Origin: Oscillospiraceae bacterium
GTDB lineage: Bacteria > Bacillota > Clostridia > Oscillospirales > Oscillospiraceae
Length of the DNA: 64,000 nucleotides
NCBI GenBank assembly: GCA_022800665.1
Contig: JAAWQS010000003.1
Coordinates: 1 to 64,000, forward strand
Direction of reading: 5' to 3'
Shown here one piece after another: positions 34,864 to 43,588 of this stretch; the stretch's first letter is position 1, and every line of letters starts with the position of its first letter. Below the pieces are notes generated by a model, which was not told where the DNA came from, did no database searches, and worked only from the letters and a program-made list of their open reading frames with translations. The position numbers and the translations under genes are program-made.

Positions 34864-35715
34864 ATGGACACAGTATCCTTTTCTGTTTTCCCGGACGATA
34901 CCTTCCTTGACCTCCGCCTCTACCAGTACGGATGGGAGGAGTGCGCCCCCCTCCACTCCTTCGGCCCTTTTGTCCGCAACCACTTTCTGTTCCACTACAT
35001 TATCTCCGGACAGGGGAAGCTGGACTCCAATAACGCAGACGGCGTCACCCGCTATTACCGCCTTGGCCCGGGCCAAGGGTTCTTGATCTGCCCTGGGCAG
35101 ATCAATACCTATTGCGCCGACGAAAACCACCCTTGGAAATATGTGTGGCTGGAGTTCGACGGCCTGCGGGCCGCGGAGTATCTGGACAGCGCCGGGCTGA
35201 GCGTTTCCCAGCCGATTTACCGCCCGCAGTCCCCGTCGCGGGGCGATATGCTCTGCGAGCGGATGCTCTATATTGCCGAAAATGCCTCCGCTTCGCCGCT
35301 GCACCTGGTGGGACACCTGTGCCTGTTCCTGGACGAGCTGATCCAGTCCTCCGTAACCCGGCGGGAAACCAAGGGGGGCCAGCTGCGGGACTTCTATATC
35401 CAGGAGGCAGTCATGTATATTCAGCAGAATTACCACAGGCCGATCACCGTGGAGGAGGTGGCCGACGGCTGCAAGCTGAACAGGAGCTACTTCAGCAAGC
35501 TGTTCAAGGAGGTCATCGGCTGTACGCCCCAGGAGTTTATTATCCGCCTGCGGCTGACAAAGGCGGCGGAGATGATGAGGACCACCAGTGCGCCTATCGG
35601 GGATATTGCCGTGCGGTGCGGGTATCCCAACCAGCTCCATTTTTCCCAGGCGTTCAAAAAGCGGTACGGACTGGCTCCGCGGGAGTGGCGGAAACAGAAC
35701 GGCGTTGCCACGTAA
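34864..35715 (+). CDS. AraC-family transcriptional regulator
   Basis: 283 residues. An N-terminal cupin-like sensor domain (about 1-160; HYIISGQGKLDSNNA, GPGQGFLICPGQINTY) is followed by two helix-turn-helix units (ITVEEVADGCKLNRSYFSKL and IGDIAVRCGYPNQLHFSQAF) and the FKKRYGLAPREWR ending. This layout is that of sugar-responsive MsmR/RafR regulators. It could control the alpha-galactoside operon 6 kb upstream, but MATE and sbcCD intervene, so the target is open. Confidence 0.93.
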   Translation: MDTVSFSVFPDDTFLDLRLYQYGWEECAPLHSFGPFVRNHFLFHYIISGQGKLDSNNADGVTRYYRLGPGQGFLICPGQINTYCADENHPWKYVWLEFDGLRAAEYLDSAGLSVSQPIYRPQSPSRGDMLCERMLYIAENASASPLHLVGHLCLFLDELIQSSVTRRETKGGQLRDFYIQEAVMYIQQNYHRPITVEEVADGCKLNRSYFSKLFKEVIGCTPQEFIIRLRLTKAAEMMRTTSAPIGDIAVRCGYPNQLHFSQAFKKRYGLAPREWRKQNGVAT

Positions 35716-35734
35716 TCCCCCTATCATAATTTCA

Positions 35735-35770
35735 ACAGCGGCGGCTTTGAGTCATCAAAGCCGCCGCTGT
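35735..35770. terminator. Bidirectional terminator
   Basis: A perfect 16-bp stem ACAGCGGCGGCTTTGA/TCAAAGCCGCCGCTGT with a 4-base loop between the convergent araC-type and NYN genes. Flanks are only mildly U-rich. Confidence 0.8.
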
Positions 35771-35777
35771 ATCGCGT

Positions 35778-37190
35778 CTATTCCTGAATCTGAATTCCAA
35801 TTGTGCCGTCCTCTCCGGCCACAACCTGCATCTGGCTGACAATTTTGCTGTGGAACTGCTGCCACTCCACCTCCGACAGCTCCACCCGCGCGGCGCGGGA
35901 GGCATGTTCCATCATATCCCGGACAGTAATGCGGATGGAATTTTTGAGAAATGCGTTCATCTCCCGGACCAGCGCGCCGGTTTTGATGTCCCCGCAGTCG
36001 CCGGAACAGAAATCGTCCAGATAGCAGTATGCAATGCCGGCTGAATCCATTGTCTCCTTCAAGCTGCCGCTGACATGGTTCCGCTCCACCATCACCAGAA
36101 ACCGCGCGTCCGGCAGGGCGGAGATTAATCCCCAGTAATCGGAATCGCTGGAGACCAGAATAAAGGAATCCACCGCGTTTTGATAAAACTCCTTGCACGC
36201 GCCTGCGGTCAGGCGGATATCCACCAGAGATTTTTCTTTTTTGACCCGGTCAATCATAATATGCTCCACCGGACAGTTCACATAGGAACCCAGAATCCGC
36301 CACGCGCTTGCGCTGTGGCTGTCGTCATAGAGGATGATTTTTGAAATGCGGTCCATGGTGTCCCGCTCCAGGGCCCGGAGGGCGGCGCACAGCTTATAGG
36401 GGTCCGAATTTTCGCAGTCCACCACAATGACTGCCTTTTTGCTGTCCTCCAGAAAGCTGTGGATATCTTTTTTTGACTGCCGGTCTGTGCTGGAAACCTT
36501 GTTGAAATCTGTAAAATTGTCGTTGTTCCAGCGGTATAGCAGCACGGCAAATTTCATGTCGGAATAGAGGATATTCCCCTCGTTGACCGGCGTCCAGTTC
36601 ATATATACCTGATACGGATACAGGGGCCGGTTTCTGAGATACATGTTGGCAGCGGACTGGATACCCGCCGCCGTGAGGCCGTCCGGCACAATGAACAGGT
36701 TTTCGATATAGTCCCAGCGAATCCACAGGGGAAAGATGTCCCGGCAGCCGGCGATCTGGTCCGCAATCAGGCGGTTGATCTCCAGGATGCACTCCACCGG
36801 CTGATAGAAGGTCCACAGCAGATTCACGCCGTCCTGGGAGAGATGGCTGACGCAGTCCTCCGGCGCATAGTCCGCCAGGGCAAAGAGCTTTTTGTTGCCC
36901 GGCGGCGCTTTTGTGCATAAGATTTTGTACCGCTTGAACAGTTCTGTCCTTAAAATGCACAGGTTCCGTATCACGCGGGCCTGCCTGCATTCCTCCAGCT
37001 CCTGGTATATTTCCCAATCCGGCGGCTCGTGGTCTTTTTCAAAAATAAACGTGGGAACGCCCAGCAGATAGGCCGCCTTGGAAACGACGGACTGCCGTTT
37101 GTCCAACTGGGGCAGACTGGTCCGCTGGGTCCACTGGGTATGCTGGGTCCGCCGGGCGCCTCTTGACTGCACTTTTTTGGTTGGAGCCAT
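35778..37190 (-). CDS. NYN/PIN-like domain protein, predicted ribonuclease
   Basis: A 470-residue cytoplasmic protein. Residues about 250-400 form a NYN/PIN-like Rossmann nuclease: VIVVDCENSDPYKL (acidic site 1), IILYDD, FILVSSDSDYWGLI (DxD, about 346-354) and SAGIAYCYLDDFCSGDCGD. These acidic clusters bind a metal in known NYN RNases. The first 240 residues are of a kind I do not recognise, after a short TQHTQWTQRT low-complexity lead. The C-terminus is a helical tail. AAAGGAGG precedes the ATG. It lies 85 bases downstream of a chemoreceptor gene on the same strand. RNA cleavage is predicted only. Confidence 0.8.
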   Translation of the reverse strand: MAPTKKVQSRGARRTQHTQWTQRTSLPQLDKRQSVVSKAAYLLGVPTFIFEKDHEPPDWEIYQELEECRQARVIRNLCILRTELFKRYKILCTKAPPGNKKLFALADYAPEDCVSHLSQDGVNLLWTFYQPVECILEINRLIADQIAGCRDIFPLWIRWDYIENLFIVPDGLTAAGIQSAANMYLRNRPLYPYQVYMNWTPVNEGNILYSDMKFAVLLYRWNNDNFTDFNKVSSTDRQSKKDIHSFLEDSKKAVIVVDCENSDPYKLCAALRALERDTMDRISKIILYDDSHSASAWRILGSYVNCPVEHIMIDRVKKEKSLVDIRLTAGACKEFYQNAVDSFILVSSDSDYWGLISALPDARFLVMVERNHVSGSLKETMDSAGIAYCYLDDFCSGDCGDIKTGALVREMNAFLKNSIRITVRDMMEHASRAARVELSEVEWQQFHSKIVSQMQVVAGEDGTIGIQIQE

Positions 37191-37229
37191 AAGAATATCG
37201 CCTCCTTTTGTAGATGTTTTTGTTTACTG

Positions 37230-37272
37230 CGGTACGCCGGCTGGCCGCTCGCCGGGCGCAGCCGGCGTACCG
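37230..37272 (-). terminator. Hairpin between chemoreceptor and NYN genes
   Basis: A perfect 14-bp stem CGGTACGCCGGCTG/CAGCCGGCGTACCG with a 15-base loop, four bases past the chemoreceptor stop and without a U tract. Partial read-through into the NYN gene is likely. Confidence 0.6.
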
Positions 37273-37275
37273 TCC

Positions 37276-39249
37276 TCACCGCAGGGTAAATCCGCTCACC
37301 AGCTGGTTGAGCACCGCGGCCTGATGGGAGAGGTCCTCGCTGGTTGCCGCGCTCTCCTCTGCGGCGGCGGAGTTGGACTGCACGGCGTCGGAAATCTGGC
37401 CGACGGCCTGGCTGACCTGGCTGATGGAGCCTGTCTGCCGCTCCACCGCCTCCGCCATCTGTTCCATCTGCTCCGCCGCCTGCACGGCCAGCTCTGCCGC
37501 CTGGGACACGGAGCCGGTGACATTCCTGACAGCCTGCCCGCCGCTGCTGACGGCGTCAATAGACCGCTGGATCAGCTCCCTGGTAGCCTTCGTAGCCTCG
37601 TCGGATTTGGACGCCAGTTCCCGCACCTCGTCCGCCACCACGGCAAAGCCCTTTCCCGCCTCTCCGGCTCTCGCGGCCTCCACGGCGGCGTTCAGTGCCA
37701 GAATATTGGTCTGGAACGAGATGTCCTCAATGGCGTCGATAATGCGGGTGATCTCGTTGGAAGCCGCTGTAATCATCTCCATAGCGCGGTTCATGTCCTC
37801 GATATTCCGGCGGCTCTCCAACAGACGCGCCTGCGCGCCGTCCACTGCCGTTTTTGTCTGCTCCGACAGCTGGGCGGTCCGCGCCGCCTCCTGGTCCATA
37901 TCCGACAGGGTGGCGGACAGCTCTGCCACGGCGCTGGCCTGCTCTGTGGAGCCTTGGGAGAGCGCGGTACTGGCGGAGGCCGCCTGGGAGGAGCCGGTGG
38001 AGACATGGCTGGCCGCTTTGGCGATGTCCCGCAGGGTCTGGTTCAAACGGTCGTTGATGGTCAGCAGGTCGTCCCGCAGGGCGTGGAAGTCTCCGGGATA
38101 CTGGGCCTGTACGTTGTCCTTGGTCAGATCGCCGTTGGCAATGCTGCTGAGGACGACGCCGATCTCCGCCAGCATTGCCTGGAAGTTTGTCACCAGCTGG
38201 GCGGTGGAGTCCGCGAGGATGCGGGTTTCGTCCTGAGACGGCGTCTGGGGCAGGGGGCTGTTCAGGTCCCCCTGGGAGAGCGCGTGCAGGCGTGCGGCGC
38301 ATTGGACAATGGGGCCCGCGATGGAGCGGCATACAGGGGCGGAGAGCAGAATGACCAGAATGCACAGTACCACGCCCACAATCAGCTGGAGGTTGTTGCC
38401 CACATAGGCGTAATGCAGGAATTCATCCTCGCTGATGGTCACGCCCACGCTCCAGCCGTCGGTGCCGGGGATGGGGGTGTAGCCCTGGATATAGTCCACA
38501 TTGTCGCCGGGATAGGTATATCTTCCCACGCCCTGCTCTCCGGCAACCATTTTTTTCTCAATGGCCCCCAGCTCCTGTATGTATTTGTCCTCCGGATTGG
38601 CGGCCATCTCCTGGATCAGGTTCTCCTGGCTGAGAACCTCCTCCAGCTCCAGGGCGGCAATGGTGGTGCCGTCCCGGTCCAGAATGTAGGCGTCGCCGTC
38701 CTCGCCGATCTGGATTTCTTCAATAATGGACTGCAGAATATTGGTATCGCACTGGAAATAGACCACGCCCTGGACCGCGCCGTCCACCGTCACAGGCGCG
38801 GATACCACCAGATACATATCGCCGTCCTCGCTGTACGGGGTGGACATATAGCTTTTGCCCTGGAGAGCCGCCTGGAAAAACGGCTCGCCGGAGAGATCCG
38901 TGCCGTGGACCGCGTCCCGGCCCCGCACGTCCGTCATGCCGCCGGCGCGCATGTAATAGGCGTCCACCTTCGACTGCAAATAGGACTGCTTCTCCGCAGC
39001 CGTTGTCTCCGGGGAGGTGAGGACAGGGGAAGCGGCAATTTCAGAAATGGTCAGGGTATAGGTTGAGATCATATTCTGCGCGGCCAGCGCGGCCAGGTCC
39101 GTGGTCTCGACCAGAGCCTGCTCCATGGCCGTCAGCGTAGAATTCCGGGAAATCGCCGTGCTTAGCGCCACGTTCAAAAAAGTGACGCTCAATGCCGCCA
39201 GAATCACCAGTATCATGATTTTGGTCTGAATTTTTTTGATTGCTTTCAT
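37276..39249 (-). CDS. Methyl-accepting chemotaxis protein with extracellular Cache-type sensor
   Basis: A 657-residue receptor. TM1 is at about 11-33. A large outside domain with dCache features follows ([22 protein letters not shown] region, [18 protein letters not shown]). TM2 is at about 325-347 ([18 protein letters not shown]), then HAMP. The coiled-coil signalling domain has the conserved hairpin tip [20 protein letters not shown] and [12 protein letters not shown]. The ligand is unknown. No CheR/CheB-binding pentapeptide is at the end (GFTLR). No che or flagellar genes are nearby. Confidence 0.93.
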   Translation of the reverse strand: MKAIKKIQTKIMILVILAALSVTFLNVALSTAISRNSTLTAMEQALVETTDLAALAAQNMISTYTLTISEIAASPVLTSPETTAAEKQSYLQSKVDAYYMRAGGMTDVRGRDAVHGTDLSGEPFFQAALQGKSYMSTPYSEDGDMYLVVSAPVTVDGAVQGVVYFQCDTNILQSIIEEIQIGEDGDAYILDRDGTTIAALELEEVLSQENLIQEMAANPEDKYIQELGAIEKKMVAGEQGVGRYTYPGDNVDYIQGYTPIPGTDGWSVGVTISEDEFLHYAYVGNNLQLIVGVVLCILVILLSAPVCRSIAGPIVQCAARLHALSQGDLNSPLPQTPSQDETRILADSTAQLVTNFQAMLAEIGVVLSSIANGDLTKDNVQAQYPGDFHALRDDLLTINDRLNQTLRDIAKAASHVSTGSSQAASASTALSQGSTEQASAVAELSATLSDMDQEAARTAQLSEQTKTAVDGAQARLLESRRNIEDMNRAMEMITAASNEITRIIDAIEDISFQTNILALNAAVEAARAGEAGKGFAVVADEVRELASKSDEATKATRELIQRSIDAVSSGGQAVRNVTGSVSQAAELAVQAAEQMEQMAEAVERQTGSISQVSQAVGQISDAVQSNSAAAEESAATSEDLSHQAAVLNQLVSGFTLR

Positions 39250-39317
39250 GTCTTCTTGCCGCAGCTTCCGCCGCGCCAGCCTCCTTTTTGTTTCTTTGCC
39301 CTCGGCAGTCCCAAGTT

Positions 39318-39346
39318 ATTTTACATAAGATAGGAAATAAATGCAA
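39318..39346 (-). promoter_or_regulatory. Promoter of the chemoreceptor gene
   Basis: On the minus strand, TTGCAT, 17 bases, TAAAAT. No sigma-28 (TAAA, GCCGATAA) motility promoter is seen. Confidence 0.5.
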
Positions 39347-39389
39347 GGTCTTCTGGAAAAAAAAACGGATTATTCAGGCGGGCGGCGTC

Positions 39390-39839
39390 CTACGCCTGCT
39401 CCCGCAGCCGCCGGAAGAAGCGGCTCAGGACCTCCCCGCACTCCCGTTCCAGCACGCCGCCGGTCACTGCGGGCCGGTTGGGGAAGTCCTCCATGAACAG
39501 GTTCAGCACCCCGCCGCAGGCCCCCATGACCCGGTCCCGCGCGCCGAAATACACCCGTGCAATCCGCGCGTTCAGAATGGCCCCCGCGCACATGGGACAC
39601 GGCTCCAGTGTCACATACAGCTCGCACCCGTCCAGCCGCCAGGACCGCAGCCGCCCGTTGGCCTGGGCGATGGCCTCCGTCTCTGCGTGGGACAGCGCGC
39701 TCTGTTTCTCCTCCCGGCGGTTCCGGCCCCGGCCCACGACCACGCCCGCCCGCACAATCACGCAGCCCACCGGCACCTCCCCATCCGCCGCCGCTTCCTC
39801 CGCCAGCGTCAACGCCTGGCGCATATAGGCTTCCTCCAC
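39390..39839 (-). CDS. tadA: tRNA-specific adenosine deaminase
   Basis: Makes inosine at the wobble position of tRNA-Arg(ACG). The 149-residue zinc deaminase has SHAETEAI (catalytic HAE) and LEPCPMCAGAI (PCxxC zinc site). I start it at GTG 39839, giving MEEAYMRQALTLAEEAA, the usual TadA opening, with GGAGGAGG upstream; the open frame continues 60 codons further but without a ribosome site and across the divergent promoter region. Confidence 0.95.
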   Translation of the reverse strand: MEEAYMRQALTLAEEAAADGEVPVGCVIVRAGVVVGRGRNRREEKQSALSHAETEAIAQANGRLRSWRLDGCELYVTLEPCPMCAGAILNARIARVYFGARDRVMGACGGVLNLFMEDFPNRPAVTGGVLERECGEVLSRFFRRLREQA

Positions 39840-39890
39840 TATATATTCCTCCTCCCCGGTATTTTTTCCTCCCGCGGTAATAAAAATTGG

Positions 39891-39917
39891 AATAGTTGTC
39901 CAAACTTCACATAGATT
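39891..39917 (+). promoter_or_regulatory. Possible sigma-E promoter of the yaaL-bofA pair
   Basis: AATA, 15 bases, CATAGATT, compared with the sigma-E pattern ATA, about 16 bases, CATACANT. The position, 23 bases before the start codon, and the downstream bofA gene make it plausible. Confidence 0.35.
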
Positions 39918-39939
39918 GGGAACAAAGGAGGGATTTTCC

Positions 39940-40206
39940 ATGAAACGCATTTCCCCCATTCGTACCCGGCGGACAGACGCCCCTGCGCTGCTTGAATTAA
40001 AGACAAGCCTGCAGGACACGCAGAATGCGCTGAGCCATGCCTATGCCGCCTTCGACTACACCAGCGACCCGGAGCTGACGGAAGCCTGTATTTTTGAGAT
40101 TCGCTCCCTGCAGGCCCGGATGAACTATCTGGTGCGGAAGATCAAGGAGTTAGACCGCTGTGCCGCCGCCGCGGCCCGGACGGCAGGGAGGGCGCGATGG
40201 ACGTAA
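39940..40206 (+). CDS. DUF2508 (YaaL-like) family protein
   Basis: An 88-residue helical protein (MKRISPIRTRRTDAPALLEL then SLQDTQNALSHAYAAFDYTS) matching DUF2508, whose gene sits directly before bofA in many spore formers, as here with a 10-base overlap. AAAGGAGG sets the start at ATG 39940. Function unknown. Confidence 0.85.
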   Translation: MKRISPIRTRRTDAPALLELKTSLQDTQNALSHAYAAFDYTSDPELTEACIFEIRSLQARMNYLVRKIKELDRCAAAAARTAGRARWT

Positions 40207-40463
40207 GGCTTCTGTTGATGCTGGCTCTTGGGGGCCTTGCGCTGCTGGCAATAGCGGCGCGGGCCTTCTCCGCGCCCCTGCGGCTGGCTGGAAAGGCGGC
40301 GGTCAACATGGCGCTGGGCTTTGCCGCCCTGCTGCTGCTCAACGCCGCCTCCCCTGTGACCGGCGTGAGCCTGGGGGTGAATTTCTTCAACGCCTTGGTG
40401 GTGGGTGTGCTGGGCGTGCCTGGCCTGGTGTTGCTGCTGCTGGTGCAGTGGGCGTTTACATAG
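40197..40463 (+). CDS. bofA: BofA family protein (pro-sigma-K processing control)
   Basis: An 88-residue protein with two to three hydrophobic helices (LLLMLALGGLALLAIAARAF, then LGVPGLVLLLLVQWAF) and the NMALGFAALLLLNAAS plus VGVNFFNALVVG-like core of BofA. In Bacillus, BofA with SpoIVFA holds the SpoIVFB protease inactive in the outer forespore membrane. Many Clostridia keep BofA without a clear SpoIVFB pathway, so the role here is uncertain. Confidence 0.9.
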   Translation: MDVRLLLMLALGGLALLAIAARAFSAPLRLAGKAAVNMALGFAALLLLNAASPVTGVSLGVNFFNALVVGVLGVPGLVLLLLVQWAFT

Positions 40464-40889
40464 GAAATTTGAAACAAAAAAATGGAAAATTCAGGAATTT
40501 CTATTTTTTCCCAAAAACGAATTTTGTCTTACTTTTGTGGCGAAAATAGACCTATTTTACTGGATAAACTCCCTGTTTTCTGTCTGGTTTCATCAAATAA
40601 GCAATTTCCAGAATTTGAAAAAAACACAACATATGGTATGCCGGAGAGGGGGGTCATATCCTCTACATTGTGGTTTTGCGAAAAAAATCTTTTTCCCTCG
40701 ACTTCTTTCGACAAAATATCCGCTGTCTCTTGGATATACTAGGCGACAGAGAGCGACAGACATAGATGGCTTTTGCCACGGTCTGCTATATTTCCCCTGT
40801 TTCCGACAGCTGCAGGGAACCGCCCTCTGCCACTCCCTCATTCTACTATACGCCCCAAGCATACGGGCAGATTTATGGAGGAATCGACT
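40464..40889. other. AT-rich intergenic region with a Spo0A-box match
   Basis: 426 bases, clearly richer in A+T than its surroundings. No credible gene. TTCGACA at 40707-40713 is a perfect Spo0A-box core in reverse orientation, and TATACT lies at 40735-40740. This may be the control region of the small gene at 40890, or decayed DNA. Confidence 0.5.
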
Positions 40890-41054
40890 ATGAATTATCA
40901 AAAGGAATACGCTATGCTGGTCAGCCAGGTTGACCGGGCGATCTCTGTTCTGGAGCATTACGCACCCGGCGACCCCATTGTCAGAAAAGCTGGAGACTTG
41001 CTCATCACCGCCCTCCAGGCCGCTGAGGAGCGCTACATAGCCCAGGAGTCCTGA
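40890..41054 (+). CDS. Small hypothetical protein (54 aa)
   Basis: MNYQKEYAMLVSQVDRAIS followed by a helical stretch ending RYIAQES; soluble, acidic, probably one or two helices. GGAGG at 40878-40882 favours ATG 40890 over the in-frame ATG at 40875, which overlaps it. An intrinsic terminator follows. Similar short helical proteins are common in Clostridia, but I cannot assign a function. Confidence 0.6.
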   Translation: MNYQKEYAMLVSQVDRAISVLEHYAPGDPIVRKAGDLLITALQAAEERYIAQES

Positions 41055-41100
41055 CAAGGCGCAGGGCGGCGGATGGCTTCCTGCCGCGCTGTCTGACGGA

Positions 41101-41131
41101 AATATGCCGCCCGGCCAGGGCGGCATATTTT
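41101..41131. terminator. Terminator between the small gene and ftsH
   Basis: A 12-bp stem AATATGCCGCCC/GGGCGGCATATT with a 5-base loop and T run on plus. It also lies immediately past the ftsH stop on minus. Confidence 0.9.
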
Positions 41132-42985
41132 TTATGCGTCTTCCTCCGCCGGCGCGGCCTTCGGGAAGCCCATGACCGACGCGAAGTCCTCTCCGGACAT
41201 GGTCTCGTGCTCCAGCAGATAAGCGGCCACGGCCTCCATCTTCTCCCGGTGCCGTTTCAGTACCTCCTCGCAGCGGCGGTAGGCGGTGTCGATGATCTCT
41301 TTGACCTCCGTGTCAATCCGCGCCGCCACCTCCTCGGAGTACGCCTTGGCCTGGGCCATACTGCGGCCAATGAACACCTCGTCGTGGCCGGAATCAAAGC
41401 TCACCGGCCCCAGCTTTTCGCTCATGCCGTAGGTCATGACCATCTTTCGGGCCATGCTGCTGGCCCGCTGAATGTCGTTGGACGCGCCGGTGGAGATGTC
41501 GCTGAGGAACAGGGACTCTGCCACGCGGCCTCCCAGCAGGGCGGCGATCTCCTCCTCCATATACCGCTTGGAGTAGTAGCCCCGGTCGTCGGCGGGCAGG
41601 GAGATGGTCATACCCCCGGTCTGGCCTCTGGGGACGATGGTCACTTGGTGGACCGGGTCCACGCTCTCCAGACAGTGGTGCATCACCGCGTGACCGGCCT
41701 CATGGTAGGCGGTCAGCCGCCGCTCGTGCTGGGGGACCACCCGGCTACGCTTTTCCGGACCGGCAATCACTTTGATGACCGCCTCCTGGAGATTGTCCAT
41801 GGAGATGAACTTCTGATTCTGCCGGGCCGCCAGCAGCGCGCCTTCGTTTACCAGGTTCTCCAGATCGGCCCCCGTAAAGCCGGACGTCCCCTGGGCCAGC
41901 ACATGCAGGTCCACATCCTCCGCCAGAGGCTTGTTCCGGGTGTGGACGGCCAGGATTTCCTCCCGTCCCTTGCTGTCCGGACGGCCCACATATACCTGCC
42001 GGTCAAACCGGCCCGGACGCAGCAGAGCCGGGTCCAGAATATCCGCACGGTTGGTGGCGGCCAGGACCACCACGCCCTCGTTGTTGGAGAATCCGTCCAT
42101 CTCCACCAGCAGCTGATTCAAGGTCTGCTCCCGTTCGTCGTGGCCGCCGCCCAGACCCGCGCCCCTCTGCCGGCCCACAGCGTCGATCTCGTCGATAAAT
42201 ACCACCGACGGGGCGACTTTCTTTGCCTCGTCAAAGAGGTCCCGGACCCGGCTTGCGCCGACGCCCACGTACAGCTCCACAAAGTCCGAGCCGGAGATAG
42301 ACAGAAACTGCACCCCCGCCTCGCCGGCCACGGCCTTTGCCAGCAGCGTCTTACCGGTACCCGGAGGGCCTACCAGCAGCACGCCCTTGGGAATCCGCGC
42401 CCCCAGGTCCAGATATTTTTTCGGCTCCTGGAGAAAGCTGACAATTTCCTGCAGCTCCGCCTTTTCCTCCGCGGCTCCGGCCACGTCCGCAAAACCCCGC
42501 TTCTCCTTGCTGTCCGAGCCGAAGCGGATACGCGCCCGTCCGAAGCGGCGTCCCTGGTCCATACCGCCCCCTCCCTGGCCCTTGTTCATCATATACTGCC
42601 AGAGCAGGAAGACGCCGCCGATGAGGAAGATATACAGCAGAATTTCGCTCCACCACGGTGGGGAGTAGGTGGGGGCGTAGTCGTAATCCTTCAGGACGCC
42701 CTTGGCCTTCTGCGCCGCGATCAGCTCCCCCAGGTCGGCCCGGAAAGCGTCGGTGCTCTCCAGTTCGTTGCGCACGGTGGCGCCGCTCTTCAGGTTCAGG
42801 TACAGGCTGCCGCCGTCCTTCACATAGAAGCTCTCCACCTGCTCCTGCTGGAACAGGTTCTGAACCTGGGAATAGGTAATGGAGGATGTCCCCATCGGCC
42901 CATAAAACATGTAGTAAGCGGCCAGCAGCAGGATAATGGCCATAAAGTACAATCCGAACCCCGGATATCTTCCTTTTTTCGTCAA
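41132..42985 (-). CDS. ftsH: ATP-dependent zinc metalloprotease FtsH
   Basis: A membrane-bound AAA+ protease for quality control. TM1 is at about 9-28; an outside domain and TM2 (about 113-131, [19 protein letters not shown]) follow. The AAA module has Walker A GPPGTGKT, Walker [12 protein letters not shown] and the second region of homology ending [11 protein letters not shown]. The protease zinc site is [11 protein letters not shown] with a distal Asp. The 617-residue length is typical. It is the last gene of the gdpP-to-ftsH operon. Confidence 0.97.
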   Translation of the reverse strand: MTKKGRYPGFGLYFMAIILLLAAYYMFYGPMGTSSITYSQVQNLFQQEQVESFYVKDGGSLYLNLKSGATVRNELESTDAFRADLGELIAAQKAKGVLKDYDYAPTYSPPWWSEILLYIFLIGGVFLLWQYMMNKGQGGGGMDQGRRFGRARIRFGSDSKEKRGFADVAGAAEEKAELQEIVSFLQEPKKYLDLGARIPKGVLLVGPPGTGKTLLAKAVAGEAGVQFLSISGSDFVELYVGVGASRVRDLFDEAKKVAPSVVFIDEIDAVGRQRGAGLGGGHDEREQTLNQLLVEMDGFSNNEGVVVLAATNRADILDPALLRPGRFDRQVYVGRPDSKGREEILAVHTRNKPLAEDVDLHVLAQGTSGFTGADLENLVNEGALLAARQNQKFISMDNLQEAVIKVIAGPEKRSRVVPQHERRLTAYHEAGHAVMHHCLESVDPVHQVTIVPRGQTGGMTISLPADDRGYYSKRYMEEEIAALLGGRVAESLFLSDISTGASNDIQRASSMARKMVMTYGMSEKLGPVSFDSGHDEVFIGRSMAQAKAYSEEVAARIDTEVKEIIDTAYRRCEEVLKRHREKMEAVAAYLLEHETMSGEDFASVMGFPKAAPAEEDA

Positions 42986-43021
42986 GGGACTTCCACTCCT
43001 TTTTTATCCGTTTTGGCGTTC

Positions 43022-43573
43022 TTACGCCTGCGTATAGACTTCCGGCTTCAGGACGCCGATGTAAGGCAGATTGCGGTATTTCTGACCGTAATCCAGGCCG
43101 TAGCCCACCACGAACTCATCCGGCACAGTGAACCCGGTGTAATCGGGGACAATCATCTTGGTCCGGCGGCTGGGCTTGTCCAGCAGGGTGCAGATGGACA
43201 CCGACGCCGCGCCCTTAGTCATAAAATACTGCTTCAAAAAGTGCAGGGTGTTTCCGGAATCCAGAATATCCTCGATCACCACCAGATGGCGTCCGGTAAT
43301 ATCCTGCTGGATGTCGTGGGTGATCTGCACAATGCCGGAGCTGCTGGTGGAATTGCCGTAGGAGGACACGGCGATAAACTCCACGTCGCACCGCACCGGG
43401 CAGGCCCGGACGATATCCGCCATAAAGATAAACGCCCCCCGCAGCACGCTGACGAACAGCGGCTCTTTGTCCTGCAAATCCCCGTACATCTGCGCCCCCA
43501 TCTCCTGAATGCGCCCGGCGATCTGCTCCTCGGTGTACAGCACCTTTAAGATGTCCTGCTCCATGCTAACCAT
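43022..43573 (-). CDS. hpt: Hypoxanthine phosphoribosyltransferase
   Basis: Purine salvage enzyme forming IMP/GMP from hypoxanthine/guanine and PRPP. The 183-residue protein has VVIEDILDSGNTL, the PRPP-binding loop, and VLRGAFIFMADIVRACPV. ATG 43573 has AAAGGAG seven bases upstream. The tilS-hpt-ftsH order is the classic Firmicutes arrangement and is conserved here. Confidence 0.96.
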   Translation of the reverse strand: MVSMEQDILKVLYTEEQIAGRIQEMGAQMYGDLQDKEPLFVSVLRGAFIFMADIVRACPVRCDVEFIAVSSYGNSTSSSGIVQITHDIQQDITGRHLVVIEDILDSGNTLHFLKQYFMTKGAASVSICTLLDKPSRRTKMIVPDYTGFTVPDEFVVGYGLDYGQKYRNLPYIGVLKPEVYTQA

Positions 43574-43588
43574 AAATCTACTCCTTTA

